From positions 1,012,001 to 1,076,000 of the forward strand of contig NC_041787.1 in the NCBI RefSeq assembly GCF_900090045.1: DNA of 64,000 nucleotides, read 5' to 3'. Positions 45,151 through 56,600 of this stretch are shown here, one piece after another. The notes beneath the pieces were generated by a model. The model was not told the DNA's origin, did not search any database, and worked only from the letters and a program-made list of their open reading frames with translations. The stretch is from Plasmodium malariae. Its lineage: Eukaryota > Apicomplexa > Aconoidasida > Haemosporida > Plasmodiidae. Made by a program: the position numbers and the translations under genes. The first letter of the stretch is position 1. Every line of letters begins with the position of its first letter.

Positions 45151-46470
45151 TCAGAAAGCTCTTCTCCGCTTGATCCTGTACAAAACCAACGAGTTGTTCA
45201 AATATTCACGAAACGAAACAACAATATGACTTATCCGACTTGATAACTGTATTAATTCTGAGAAATCTTTACAACTGGTAAATAATTTTGCATCCATCTT
45301 GAGTGATATAAACCCAACATTTGGGATTTTCAATTTATTATTACTTTCTGCTTTTACATTTTCGTTGGAATTTGCTTGTTTGCTTTTTCCTTTGTCTTCT
45401 TTTTCATCATTTAAATTTTTTTCTATATAGTGTGCATTGGTGTCTGTAGTGGTATGCTCCCCTTGGTATACATCCTTGTATGTGTTTATCTGATTATGCT
45501 TTTCTTTTTTCCCTGTCCATATTGAGTATATCATCTGATTTTCTCGTTCTACACCATAATTATGCATATCAGAGTTGTTATCTTTATCATTATCATTACT
45601 ATATACAAACAATTCGGAGGTGATAAGATGCGATGGGAAATCAGTATAAAAGGAGCAATCCAAATTTTCGCATAAATCCATAGTCTTAGTTGTAATATGT
45701 ATATTTTTACATAAACCAAGGACTATACATTTATCATATGTATGTTCATAATGTATAGATATAATAACTAGTATATGACCACAGTTTTTAAAAAGATAAA
45801 TGATTTCATTCTTTCTTATAATAATTTTTTCAAATGCATTTTCAGACGTATTAGTTCGTGTTAAAAAAAAATGCATAAGAGGACTACATTGTAATGCTTC
45901 TCTAATTTTCGATAAATGGCTAGCTACTAAAAAAGCTTTAATTGGATCATTTGGTATTTCATATAATTCTATTTGTAGATCATATCCATATTGTTCTTTT
46001 TCTAAAATATGGGTATGTATTTTTAAATTATGTTCATCATGATAACAACTAAGAAAATATTGCATAGTATATTCATTCCATATATATGAAAAATTATTAT
46101 GAGACACATAAATCTGTATTGAATCTAGTTGATTATATGTATCATATTTATATAAATCCTCTACTTCGTTATCCTTTAAGTATGACTGTTCTAGACATTT
46201 TACTCTTAAATTTGTAGTTTTCTCTAAGTTTACCTTCGAATGTGCTTCCACTTTATATATTATATCATCCACGTCGTAAATATACTTAGTTAATACATAT
46301 CTATCTGTCTCTCTGTTAACAATTTTTTCATTCACATAATATCCACAAGGCATTGGAACCCCTTCCTTTATTAACTTGTATACACTATCGAACAAGACCT
46401 TATTATTGGTGATATACAAATTAGATCCACACTCCGAGTCCTTTATCTTCCTGTACAGCCTTTCGCACAT
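45151..46470 (-). CDS. Divergent Arp2/3 complex subunit 2 (ARPC2/p34-like)
   Basis: Candidate scaffold subunit of an Arp2/3-type complex. The 439-residue single-exon product resembles ARPC2 in two blocks. Residues 160-256 follow the end of its first and start of its second alpha/beta domain: YGYDLQIELYEIP aligns with SGYNVSLLYDLE, and the strand pair EKIIIRKNEIIYLFKNCGHI / LVIISIHYEHTYDKCIVLG matches the VIHYRDDETMYVESKKDRV / TVVFSTVFKDDDDVVIG order. Residues 383-437 follow the C-terminal block: NVGFISL against NIGYITF, then a long helix SSRISHIVVSFREYLNNSL against NTINLIHTFRDYLHYHI, ending basic (IKRRRAF). A low-complexity insert (295-380) separates them. Identity is low, so this is a fold-level call. 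From memory, an atypical Arp2/3 complex has been described in Plasmodium male gametes, in nuclear DNA segregation. It sits head-to-tail with ATG5 on the same strand. Confidence 0.62.
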   Translation of the reverse strand: MCERLYRKIKDSECGSNLYITNNKVLFDSVYKLIKEGVPMPCGYYVNEKIVNRETDRYVLTKYIYDVDDIIYKVEAHSKVNLEKTTNLRVKCLEQSYLKDNEVEDLYKYDTYNQLDSIQIYVSHNNFSYIWNEYTMQYFLSCYHDEHNLKIHTHILEKEQYGYDLQIELYEIPNDPIKAFLVASHLSKIREALQCSPLMHFFLTRTNTSENAFEKIIIRKNEIIYLFKNCGHILVIISIHYEHTYDKCIVLGLCKNIHITTKTMDLCENLDCSFYTDFPSHLITSELFVYSNDNDKDNNSDMHNYGVERENQMIYSIWTGKKEKHNQINTYKDVYQGEHTTTDTNAHYIEKNLNDEKEDKGKSKQANSNENVKAESNNKLKIPNVGFISLKMDAKLFTSCKDFSELIQLSSRISHIVVSFREYLNNSLVLYRIKRRRAF

Positions 46471-47344
46471 TGCGCTAGACCACGCGATACGTGCATCCCG
46501 AACGGGACAAACGATCAGTCAAATGTGGAGCAGTCCAAACAATCAGTTAATTGAGTGATGAGGTAAATACGCGTGAACGTTCGTACGTATCGACTTGCAT
46601 ATGCTCTCAAATTCTGCAATAAAAGCGGCATGGCCACACAGACTACACGCACGCAACACACACGCAGTGTGTCCTTTGCCTGTGTAAATTTGTTGAAGAC
46701 CCGAATTTCTGTCTAATTACATTTATTATTAAGAAGGAGTTAGAGAGTTTATTCACAATGAAGATAACAAATAAGTTTGGGCAAAATGCGTGAAAGGAAA
46801 CTAGCGTTTTTCACACTTCAAAAAAATAAAGCGGTAAAGTGACAAGAAGAGGGGATATAAAATGAGGCAGTTAAGATATAAGGTAAAAATATGAAGTAAA
46901 AGATGACGTGAAAATATGACTAAAAAGACAAATTAACGAGAAGATGTTAATATAAAAAAGAAAAAAAAATTACTGGTCATGTTTCATGCAGGTTTAAAAT
47001 TCTTAACAAGTCAGCATGTAAAATATTGCACTTTTTTTTTTTTTTTTTTTTCTTAAAATTCTTCCTCCTCGTCATTTCCTTACAAGGAAGGTGCATTTTG
47101 AATGGCAATCTTTGCAATTTGGAAAATCCGTTCAGCAAAATTGTTTCTTGGATAATTTTCAAAAACCGTATGCTCGTTTTGTGCGTCCATTTTGTGTATC
47201 CATTTTGTGCGTCCATTTTGTGTATCCATTTTGTGTATCCATTTTGTGTATCCATTTTGTTTATTTTACGCTGCACATATCTGCTTAGCTTCCATTTCTT
47301 TCATTTTGATTCTCCTCTCTTCGCTTCCGTTTCTTCTTGACGGG
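46471..47344. other. Intergenic region ARPC2-like / ATG5
   Basis: 5' flank of the ARPC2-like gene and 3' flank of ATG5. It holds a T run (47032-47051) and a 14-bp TTGTGTATCCATTT array (47180-47262) that leaves all plus-strand frames open. No gene was seen. Confidence 0.65.
47180..47262. repeat. 14-bp TTGTGTATCCATTT array
   Basis: Six to seven units of TTGTG(T/C)(A/G)TCCATTT lying 3' of ATG5. The unit length rotates the frame; the open frames are by-products. Confidence 0.85.
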
Positions 47345-50146
47345 TCAATAGGGCGGAATTCGAAGAATAACATGGAGGAAGTTATCGAGCTGTAAAAAGT
47401 TCGTGCACAACCAGTACAGTGGAGTCTTCAGAGGAATTTGTATTCCGTTGACAATTATGAACATGTAAGGACTAAAAATTAAATAATCGTCCTCCATAAA
47501 ATAAAACACATTTTCGCTGTTTAAGTAAGATCCCTTTTTGTTCTCATATTCATGTATATTATTTTCCTTGTCATAATACACTCTCTTCTTATGCTCATTA
47601 TTCGTCGAAATGTTGGTCTTACCGTTATGTGAATGCCCTTTTGAGTTTCTACATATTTTTCTAAAAAATGAAGGAAATTGTTCATGTAAAAAATCTCCTA
47701 ACGTGTATATAAAAATGCCTTCACTGACACTTTCATTATTTTCTGGATGTATAATTTTAAAGAGGGGAAACTTAGTTAACACCTGGTTATATGGAGGTCC
47801 ATATATATGTATAATAATAGGAACATCCTTATTTACCTTTTCGTCATTCATAAGGTCATATATGCTATTGCGTCCATTGAGGGCGCGATTACAGCAGGGG
47901 CAAGATGAATCTTTTAAAAATACATCATTTGTACGTTCTCCATATCTAAATGATGAATAGTTCGTGTTTTGTTTGTCTTTCTTTTCCCTAACATATGTGT
48001 TCATACTAGTATCACTTGACACGTGTGTGTTGTTAATGAGTTTACTTTTTGACAGGCCACATTCATCAACATAGTTTTCAGAATTACCAATTTTAGTGCC
48101 TGCTTGATCGTGCAAGTGTGCAAAGGAGGGCTTTTTCCCTTTTTCTTCCCGCATGCGGTCATTTCTTATTGCTGCATTAAACTTTTCCTTTTTCTCATTA
48201 GCAGCACCATTAAATGCTTCCCCTTCCTCTTCTCCTTCATCGGAAAAGAAGTAGTCTTTCCGTACGTCTACATGAATAAAATGGCAATTTTCCCCTTTCT
48301 CATTTTTATCTTGTGCAATATGACTGCCTCCATTTTTCGAGCCCTTGTCGTGTGCATTATTACATAAACAAAGATCCTCAATATTTTGTATATATATATA
48401 ATTAATGTTGTCAATAAACTTAACCATGTTATAGTCCATATGCTCCCTATATAATGAGCAAATTTTTTCAACATTAAAATTTTTTAAATGGTATAAAAAC
48501 TCTTTCTGATTTTGTTCAGATAATATTTGTAATACTCTATCATTCTTGTTCATAATATAATTAGCTTTCTTCAATTGGTTTAATATACATTCTTCAAAAT
48601 CGTTGAAGCCTCTATAGAGCGGTATACAACTATTATAGGCTAAAATGTTTACATTTCCGTTGTACTTCTTTTTCTCATCTTTCTTCTTAAAGTGTGAATA
48701 ATAATATTCTTCCTCTCCCTTGAAATGAACAATTAATCTCCAAGGTATATTTTTATTCGATATATTTTGAAACTGTTTATCATACCATTCATTATTTATT
48801 GCTTTGTTCATAATAAATTTATAATATTTTAAATTTTTATTATCCTTTAAATTTTCACCATCATCACTATGCTCATCTTTTTTAGTCCCTTCAATTGTGT
48901 TAGAATTTTCATCATATTGTAACAAATGTTTTGATGAATTACCTGACCTATTTTTTATTTCATGTTCATAATAATTTTTTTCCTTATTTGGGGGAAAATG
49001 AGGAAGATACGTATAGGTCTTCCCGTAGGACTCACAATGACTCTCTTGACCTTCCGCTGCAGCGTCTATTAATCCGTCTTCCTCTTCATCATTTAACAAG
49101 TTATTAACATCTTTCAATGCATTCTTTTTCGTTTTCCTGTCTTGTACTGTGCATATTTTTTCCTGTACTGTGCATGTTTTGTCCTGTACTGTGCATGTTT
49201 TTTCCTGTACTGTGCATGTTTTTTCCTGTACTGTGCATGTTTTGTCCTGTACTGTGCATGTTTTGTCCTGTTCTTTCCAATTTTTCACATGATATAACAT
49301 TACCTGTTCATGCTCTTTTTTCAAAGACTTGCAAATTTGCACTCCATCAAAAGTTAAGCTACCGTCATACACAGCACTTATACTGCCTTCCGCTTTTCGG
49401 TTAAAAATAGAAGAATCTTTTTCTACGTCCCTATTCAACAAGCCTTTTCTTCGGTTCGTCTCTTCGTTCGTCGGCTCGTTCGTCAGCTCGTTCGTCAGCT
49501 CGTTCGTCAGCTCGTTCCCCTCTTTGTTCCCCTCTTCGTCTTTATGGTCCCTTTTTCCCATATTAAAACTATCCCCCTGACTTTCTCCGTTTGATGAAAT
49601 TTCTAAAATGCTAACATGGTCAGGAAATAATTCATTGTTTGAGCAACACTTGCAGTTTAGTTCCGCGCTCCCCGATTGAGTAAAAGTATTATTCTCATTT
49701 TCTATATCACAATATATGTCGAATAAAACACCAATTGGAAGTCTCCAGTCGAGTATGATGTTATCTTTACCAACTTCATCGTTGACAAGGTTTGTATCAG
49801 TATGTTCACTGTTAACTGGATAAAAATCTTTACCCCTTCCTATATCCACACATGGATGTATATTCGAAAAATTCTTTTTTCCCTTAACACACTCAAAGTA
49901 TACACCGAACTTGTTACCGTAAAAAGGCAAAATAAAGGACTTAAAATATTCTAAGCATTTTGGAATAATATTACATAAATACATATACCTATGAACATGC
50001 AAATAATAATAGGAGGGAGGTACCAGTGACACTGATTCCTTTTCATTAAGTGATATGCATAATACTAACCCGCTTGCTTCAATGATGTTATTTATATCCT
50101 CTATATTTGGCTTTTCTAATAAAAGAATTCTATTTTCTCTTAACAT
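47345..50146 (-). CDS. ATG5: Autophagy-related protein 5 (ATG5), with large inserts
   Basis: Component of the ATG12-ATG5-ATG16 E3-like module that directs ATG8 lipidation; in apicomplexans this pathway serves apicoplast maintenance. The 933-residue product is about three times human ATG5. Core blocks are in order: first ubiquitin-like fold at 20-100 (SLVPPSYYYLHVHRYMYL) with DWRLPIGVLFDIY at 133-145, then IPWRLIVHFKG at 467-477, the helical bundle at 515-575, and the second ubiquitin-like fold, ending GIQIPLKTPLYWLC... QLDNFLHVILRIPPY, which matches the family C-terminus (ETPLQWL, DNFLHI). Between blocks lie NELT and CTVQDKT repeats and acidic or Asn-rich inserts. Lys548 in SEQNQKEFLYHL aligns with the lysine that receives ATG12 in other eukaryotes. 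Single exon. The start is near the expected N-terminus. Confidence 0.88.
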   Translation of the reverse strand: MLRENRILLLEKPNIEDINNIIEASGLVLCISLNEKESVSLVPPSYYYLHVHRYMYLCNIIPKCLEYFKSFILPFYGNKFGVYFECVKGKKNFSNIHPCVDIGRGKDFYPVNSEHTDTNLVNDEVGKDNIILDWRLPIGVLFDIYCDIENENNTFTQSGSAELNCKCCSNNELFPDHVSILEISSNGESQGDSFNMGKRDHKDEEGNKEGNELTNELTNELTNEPTNEETNRRKGLLNRDVEKDSSIFNRKAEGSISAVYDGSLTFDGVQICKSLKKEHEQVMLYHVKNWKEQDKTCTVQDKTCTVQEKTCTVQEKTCTVQDKTCTVQEKICTVQDRKTKKNALKDVNNLLNDEEEDGLIDAAAEGQESHCESYGKTYTYLPHFPPNKEKNYYEHEIKNRSGNSSKHLLQYDENSNTIEGTKKDEHSDDGENLKDNKNLKYYKFIMNKAINNEWYDKQFQNISNKNIPWRLIVHFKGEEEYYYSHFKKKDEKKKYNGNVNILAYNSCIPLYRGFNDFEECILNQLKKANYIMNKNDRVLQILSEQNQKEFLYHLKNFNVEKICSLYREHMDYNMVKFIDNINYIYIQNIEDLCLCNNAHDKGSKNGGSHIAQDKNEKGENCHFIHVDVRKDYFFSDEGEEEGEAFNGAANEKKEKFNAAIRNDRMREEKGKKPSFAHLHDQAGTKIGNSENYVDECGLSKSKLINNTHVSSDTSMNTYVREKKDKQNTNYSSFRYGERTNDVFLKDSSCPCCNRALNGRNSIYDLMNDEKVNKDVPIIIHIYGPPYNQVLTKFPLFKIIHPENNESVSEGIFIYTLGDFLHEQFPSFFRKICRNSKGHSHNGKTNISTNNEHKKRVYYDKENNIHEYENKKGSYLNSENVFYFMEDDYLIFSPYMFIIVNGIQIPLKTPLYWLCTNFLQLDNFLHVILRIPPY
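49137..49280 (-). repeat. 21-bp coding repeat (CTVQDKT) in ATG5
   Basis: About six heptapeptide units Cys-Thr-Val-Gln-(Asp/Glu)-Lys-Thr in an insert between the first ubiquitin-like fold and the helical bundle. Each unit brings a cysteine, which is unusual for parasite low-complexity inserts. Confidence 0.9.
49448..49515 (-). repeat. 12-bp coding repeat (NELT) in ATG5
   Basis: Units Asn-Glu-Leu-Thr with Pro and Glu variants, encoded by AACGAGCTGACG-type codons. Locally GC-richer than the surroundings. Confidence 0.85.
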
Positions 50147-50270
50147 ATTTTTTTTTTTTTTTACTCTTGCATTTAGTCTTATTTTTTTTTTAAGTAGTGT
50201 AGATATACATATTTACACACATAATAAGGACAGGACATGTGCATATACCCATATACATACATATATATAT

Positions 50271-50309
<39 letters not shown>

Positions 50310-50420
50310 CCTCGCCGCAGAATGGTAGTTATACATATAGAAGGAGCACCTGGGAAGACATTTTAATCATATCAGAAATGGAGAATAAAATAAAGAAAAG
50401 GAGGAGAAAAAATGGTTACG

Positions 50421-50451
<31 letters not shown>

Positions 50452-52342
50452 AATAAGATGATGAAGGAAAAGCCTAATAAGATATTAAAGCAAAGTGTTA
50501 CCTTATGGCATTACAATAAAACACAGAAATAAAGCTGCCATGTTAAATATTCGTCAAGAAAAGAATTATAAATAAAAAATGGAAAGATCAAACAGAATTT
50601 TAAAGAACGGTTTTGAGTGAGTCCTATTACGTTGTATTAAATCGTTTCGCTTCCTTTGTGTTCCTTTATTTCTTCCTTTTTGATTCTTTTCCTTTATCCT
50701 TATCTTTTTTTTTTTTTTTCCCATACTACTCAGACATAATTGCCTGCTTCCGTTGAGGTGAGTGAAGGAGATACAGTGCATACGTCGAACGATGGCATGT
50801 ACAAAATTCGTACGTACTTGCTTGTAGGTGATGATATATGTATGTATAAAACATGTGTAAGCACAATGCAACAGGCAATGTACAATTCAGTGTCTCAATC
50901 TCGAGGCATGTACGAAGAGGAAAGAAATTGAATTATGGGTATTTATATATATTTATATATATTTATATATATTTATATATATGCGTATTTATGTTTATAC
51001 ATACATTTACATATATTTACATATCTTTACTTATATTTGCATATATTTATATATATTTACATATATTTATATATATTTACCAATATTTACATATATTTAT
51101 CTATATATATATATATATATATTTTATTTTTTTTTTTTTTTATAGCCTTTTTAACTATATTGAGGGTAAGGCTCTTTATTCATGCATAAAATTGCCTATT
51201 TTTTGCCGAAAAAATCAACTCACAAAATTTGCGCTATGATGTATACTTACGTACGTATGCATATATATATACACGTATAGATACGTACGCGTGTTCAATT
51301 CTTTGACCTCTTGCAAACAAGTAGTAGCAGGCTCGTTAAAACTTGTCCCTACGTGTTTACAATTTTCATTTTAACAAACAACTCACCATTTTTTTTTGTT
51401 TATAACTCCTACAGGGGTCATTGTATTGTACTGTACTATATTACATTATATATACATGTATGTATACACGACAAAGGTGCTCATGAATCCTTAATTTTTT
51501 TGCATATAAATTTTTGCTTCATAAAGTGAACTTACCAAACTTGGGTACATTCAAAGGATAGCATGTGTTTTCCACATTTTGAAAATTCTAAATTTTGTTC
51601 AGTCTGGTTAAGCGGCACACGCGTTCATACATATGTACGTGTACATACATATTTCCATACGTGAATACATGTATACATATATATGTACAAATGTACAATA
51701 TTCTCTACCCTAGGGGTGAAAGCAGTACATTTACGTATTTTATTATTATTATTTATTTTTTTCTAGCTAAAAATGGAACTTTATTTCTGAAAAGTAAACA
51801 AAAGTTGTTAGTTTTGTTACATTTTTAAACTGCATATGTGTGTATATATCTATATATATATATATATATGTGCGTACGGCGTACATATGTATAATGTCAA
51901 AGGCGCTTAGCACGAACTGTCGATACTACTTGCCAAAAGCATTGATAAGGACATACATGTAGCTCATTTCTGTTTATATCTACAAGGCTAAAAAAAGTAC
52001 ATAAGAAGAATGAAAATTATTTTCCCCTTTTGATAGACAAAAAAAAAAAAAAAGAAAAAAATTATGATATTTCACATCTGTCCTGACAAAAAGAATAACA
52101 ACAGAAACTTCCTTCTAAAGATTCTCGTAATTCGAGGTGTACTTTATATGCGCTACATGTACACACAAATGGTAAGCGCAAGAACGTGTCAATCGCAGAA
52201 CCACATCACTGTAGAGGTATAACACTATAGCAGTATAACGCCATTACACCATAACACTACCTCAAAGCAAGAGGGTTAACTTTCCAGAGCGTGTAAGACG
52301 GTCCAGTATTACCGCAGTTAACACAGACGAGCTCCATAAAAG
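50147..52342. other. Divergent intergenic region ATG5 / PPIP5K
   Basis: About 2.2 kb between divergent genes, so it should hold both promoters. It contains (TA)n at 50278-50304, an A run of about 30 (50419-50449), ATATATTTAT words at 50940-51120, (TA)n at 51851-51869 and A runs near 52038. The last 300 bp before PPIP5K is comparatively repeat-free. No gene was seen. Confidence 0.6.
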
Positions 52343-53661
52343 ATGAAAATGCGCAAACATATTGTATCCTTAGATGAGGAAAAACTTTTCGAAAATGTAT
52401 CTAAGGACGATTGTGGTATTATTAAAAAGTTCAACCTCGGAGTATGCGCTATGGAAAGCAAGGTGGAAAGTGCACCTATGGAATGCATATTAAAAAGGTT
52501 AGCAAAAAGTGGGGATTTCAATATAATAAAATTTAAAGAAGATATGATATTGAATAATGATATAGACACATGGCCTATAGTAGACTGTTTAATAGCATTT
52601 TATTCAACTGGTTTTCCTTTAAAAAAAGCAATTGAGTATGTAAATAAATACAAACCAATAACATTAAACAACTTAGATAAGCAATTAATATTAAGATCTA
52701 GATTACAAATATATGAACAGTTAAAAAAATGGGGTGTACCGCATGCCAATTATGTAGTTGTTGATCATGATACAGTGAAAAGAGGAGATCATGTTTTTGA
52801 AGAATATTATGATTATATTGTGTATGATAATATAAGATTAAATAAACCATTTATAGAAAAACCTATAAATGCAGATAATCATAACAATTGGATTTATTAT
52901 CCTAAGAACACAGGAGGAGGATGTAAAAAGTTATTTAGAAAAATAAAAGATAGGAGTAGTGAATATTGTCCAGATATACATAAAGTAAGGAATAATGGAA
53001 TATATATATATGAAGAATTTCTTTCGACTTTTGGTACAGATATAAAAGTATATACTGTTGGTCAAATGTTTGCTCATGCAGAGGCTAGGAAATCACCAGC
53101 ATTAGATGGAAAAGTATGTAGGACTTCTGATGGTAAAGAAGTTAGATATGCTGTCATTTTGTCCGAAGCGGAGAAGATGATTGCTTATCGAATAGTTGAA
53201 GCATTTAAACAAACTGTATGTGGGTTTGATATATTGCGTACTACTATGGGTCCTTTTGTATGTGATGTGAATGGATGGTCTTTTGTTAAAGGGAATGTCA
53301 AATACTACAATGATTGTGCACATATATTAAGAGCAATGTTTTTAGCTAAGTTAGAAGAAAAATATAACATCATTCCAAGAGACCTTGCTGATAATTGGTA
53401 TAATATAGAAAACGAAGAAGAAGTGTTAAGGAAAACATTTACACAGCCAGATGATTTGCATTGTTCTCATCATGAAGAGTTATGCTCAGTAATCATTGTT
53501 ATGAGACACGGTGATAGAAAACCAAAACAAAAAATGAAATTTATTACGGACAAACCATTATTATTAGATTATTTCAATTGTGAAGAAAGTTTATATAACG
53601 TTATTGAAAATAAGTTTACTCATGATGACCATTTGAAAATTAACAATGATTTTAGTTGTAG

Positions 53662-53693
<32 letters not shown>

Positions 53694-56600
53694 ATAGTAA
53701 TAGTAATAGTAATAGTTTATGCTTGAATTATCTAAAACACAATAGAATAGATTCCTCCATGTTTCAGTATGATGCCCGTAGCAAAACGTACTCTTCTAAT
53801 TTGAATCATAACATTTCCTTTAATGCACAAAAATATGAATCCCACAGTAACGTATTTGTAGAAACTGCTAATCCTGTCCACGATAAACAAAACATCCATT
53901 TGTGGGAACACACTAGTAGCAACGCACAGCAGCAGGCAAACGGAGCTAACGACAGCAAGGTCGAAGCCACACATGAAAAGGCGGTCAAAAGGTTTGACTA
54001 TGAGGTACCGTGCTCAACTACCATGGCTAATACTACCGCTGCTAACTGTGCCATCGCTTCTACTTCTGTTACTTCAGCTGGTGTTAATTGTGCCATCGCT
54101 TCTACTTCTGTTACTTCAGCTGGTGTTAATTGTGCCATCGCTTCTACTTCTGTTACTTCAGCTGGTGCTAATTGTGCTATCGCTTCTACTTCTGTTACTT
54201 CCGCCGCTGCTAATTGTGATATCGCTTCTACTTCTGTTACTTCCGCCGCTGCTAATTGTGATATCGCTTCTACTTCTGTTACTTCAGCTGGTGCTAATTG
54301 TGCTATCGCTTCTAGCATCACTAGCGCTACGCACGCAGACGAGCTTAGGAAGAATTACCTGTACAAAGCGTACACGAAAAAGGAGATAAAATTCAAATCC
54401 CCCGAAGAACTGCAGGATCTCTTTCTAAGAAACAACATCATTCTGAATGATATCAAGAAGGAGTACAAGGTTGTTAAGGAGCAGATGTTGAAGGTACAGG
54501 GAAAAAGAGAAGAAAATAGTAACAAGGAGGGACAGCACGAATTGAGCAGTAGTAAAGAGGGGAAGCACAACCAAGGAAAAATCGAAAAAACGGATAATTG
54601 TCCAAATGAGGAATGTTTAGAAGAACGGGATAATCACGAAAAGAAGATACATGAAAAGGAGTTATCCAGAGATGGACATTCCAATATTTTGACGATGACG
54701 TTAGAAGAGCTTGAAGTGAAACGGAGCGAATATGAAGTAATGATAGAGAACCACAAAACACTACAAAAAATACTTGAACGAGGTGATGGTTTTACAGGTA
54801 TAAACAGAAAAGTTCAATTAAAACCATTCGATTTTGTTATAGTGAATGATAAAATAATAGTAACAAACATTCTGGTTGTAGCAAAATGGGGAGGAGAATT
54901 AACAAGGATGGGTAGAAGACAATCTGAAAATTTAGGAAAGAGATTTAGAGCTACGCTATATCCAGGTGATTCTGATGGGTTACTAAGATTACATTCAACA
55001 TTTAGACATGATTTTAAAATATTTACATCAGATGAAGGAAGATGTCAAATAACATCGGCAGCATTTACAAAAGGGTTTTTAGATTTAGATGGAGAATTAA
55101 CACCTATTTTAGTAGCAATGGTTATTAGAAATTCTAAAGCCCATAGTTTATTAGATGATAATAGACCTAGTTTAGAAAGAACACATTGCAAACTGTATAT
55201 TGACAGTATAATGAATGAAAATAAAAATATAGATGATGAGTTATTAAAGAAATTAACATGTGGTAAACATTCAAGGGGATTTAGAGAATCATTAAAAAAA
55301 ATTAGAAACTTTTTTGAATTAATGAGTAAAATAAGAAAAACGATTTATGATTTTTTAAAAAGTTTAAATCAGGAAGTACAGAAATGGCTTAATCTTTTTC
55401 CTTACGATGAATATGCATTATATGTTATAGACATACTTCATGAAATACAAGTGAGATGGAAATCATTAACTAAAATGTGGTTTAAAAAAAATAAAAATAA
55501 ATATGACACATCTAAAATACCTGATATAGTTGACAATGTGAGATTTGACTTAATACACCATCATTCATATTTAGGTAGTGGGTTAGACAAAGCTTTTGAA
55601 ATATACAATCTTATAGAACCGTTAACTAATTTTATATCACAAGCTGAGTATGGTATTACTCCTGAAGATAAGGTAAAAATTGGTGTTAACATTGTCGGGA
55701 AATTGCTTAGAAAACTCATACACGATGTTACATATTACAGGGATGAAGAGGATAGGAATAAGAAAAATAGTAAGTCCAACAACTCGCTTAAAAATTCCTT
55801 CCACATCTCGCACATGAACCCGTTCAGCTTTGTGAAGGGGAGGGAGAGGCAGGTAAAGGAAGTTGGGCAGGTGAAAAAAATAGGACAGATACAGGAATTA
55901 GACCAGGGGAACTGTACGCAAAATACTGCACAAAATACTGCACAAAATGCTGCACAAAATACTGCTCAAACGTCGGAAGGGTCAGAGGAACAAAGAGGGA
56001 CGCCTAAATTTGTCAACACGTGTGAGTACAACTCAAGGCAAAATTTTTTAGATACTTTAGTATTGAAAAATAGCTACATAAAGAGTGCTGAAGAGAGTAA
56101 AAATGAGAGTGAAAACAAAGGCACATGGAACAGAAATATTAATAATGAAGTGGATAATATGAGTAGTAGTAGTAATACTAAGGCGTTAAATGATGTAGTG
56201 AGGGAAGAGGGACCTATCATTAAAGGGGCAAGAAGTGGTTCTCCAAGTAATGCAAGTAACAACGTCGTGGCAAGTGGATCACCAAGCAATGCAAACAACT
56301 ACATTCCGATAAGTGACAATATATCAACCCTTTATTCGTTCAATTTGGAGAGTAATAAATTTAAAAAAGACCATTCTGATAATGTTAAACAATATGAAAG
56401 GCGTGAATACATGTCAAAAGAGGACAGTGGAAATACTACAGGAGAGGGGAAATACAGTAATGAAAAATGTAATGCACATGTAAGCACATTAATGGAAATG
56501 GACTTATCTGTGGGGAACATTCCCCATAATTTAGAAATACAGGAAGAAAGAAGCAATCAACTACTAACAAATTGTCTATATTATGTCAACACGAGTTCTA

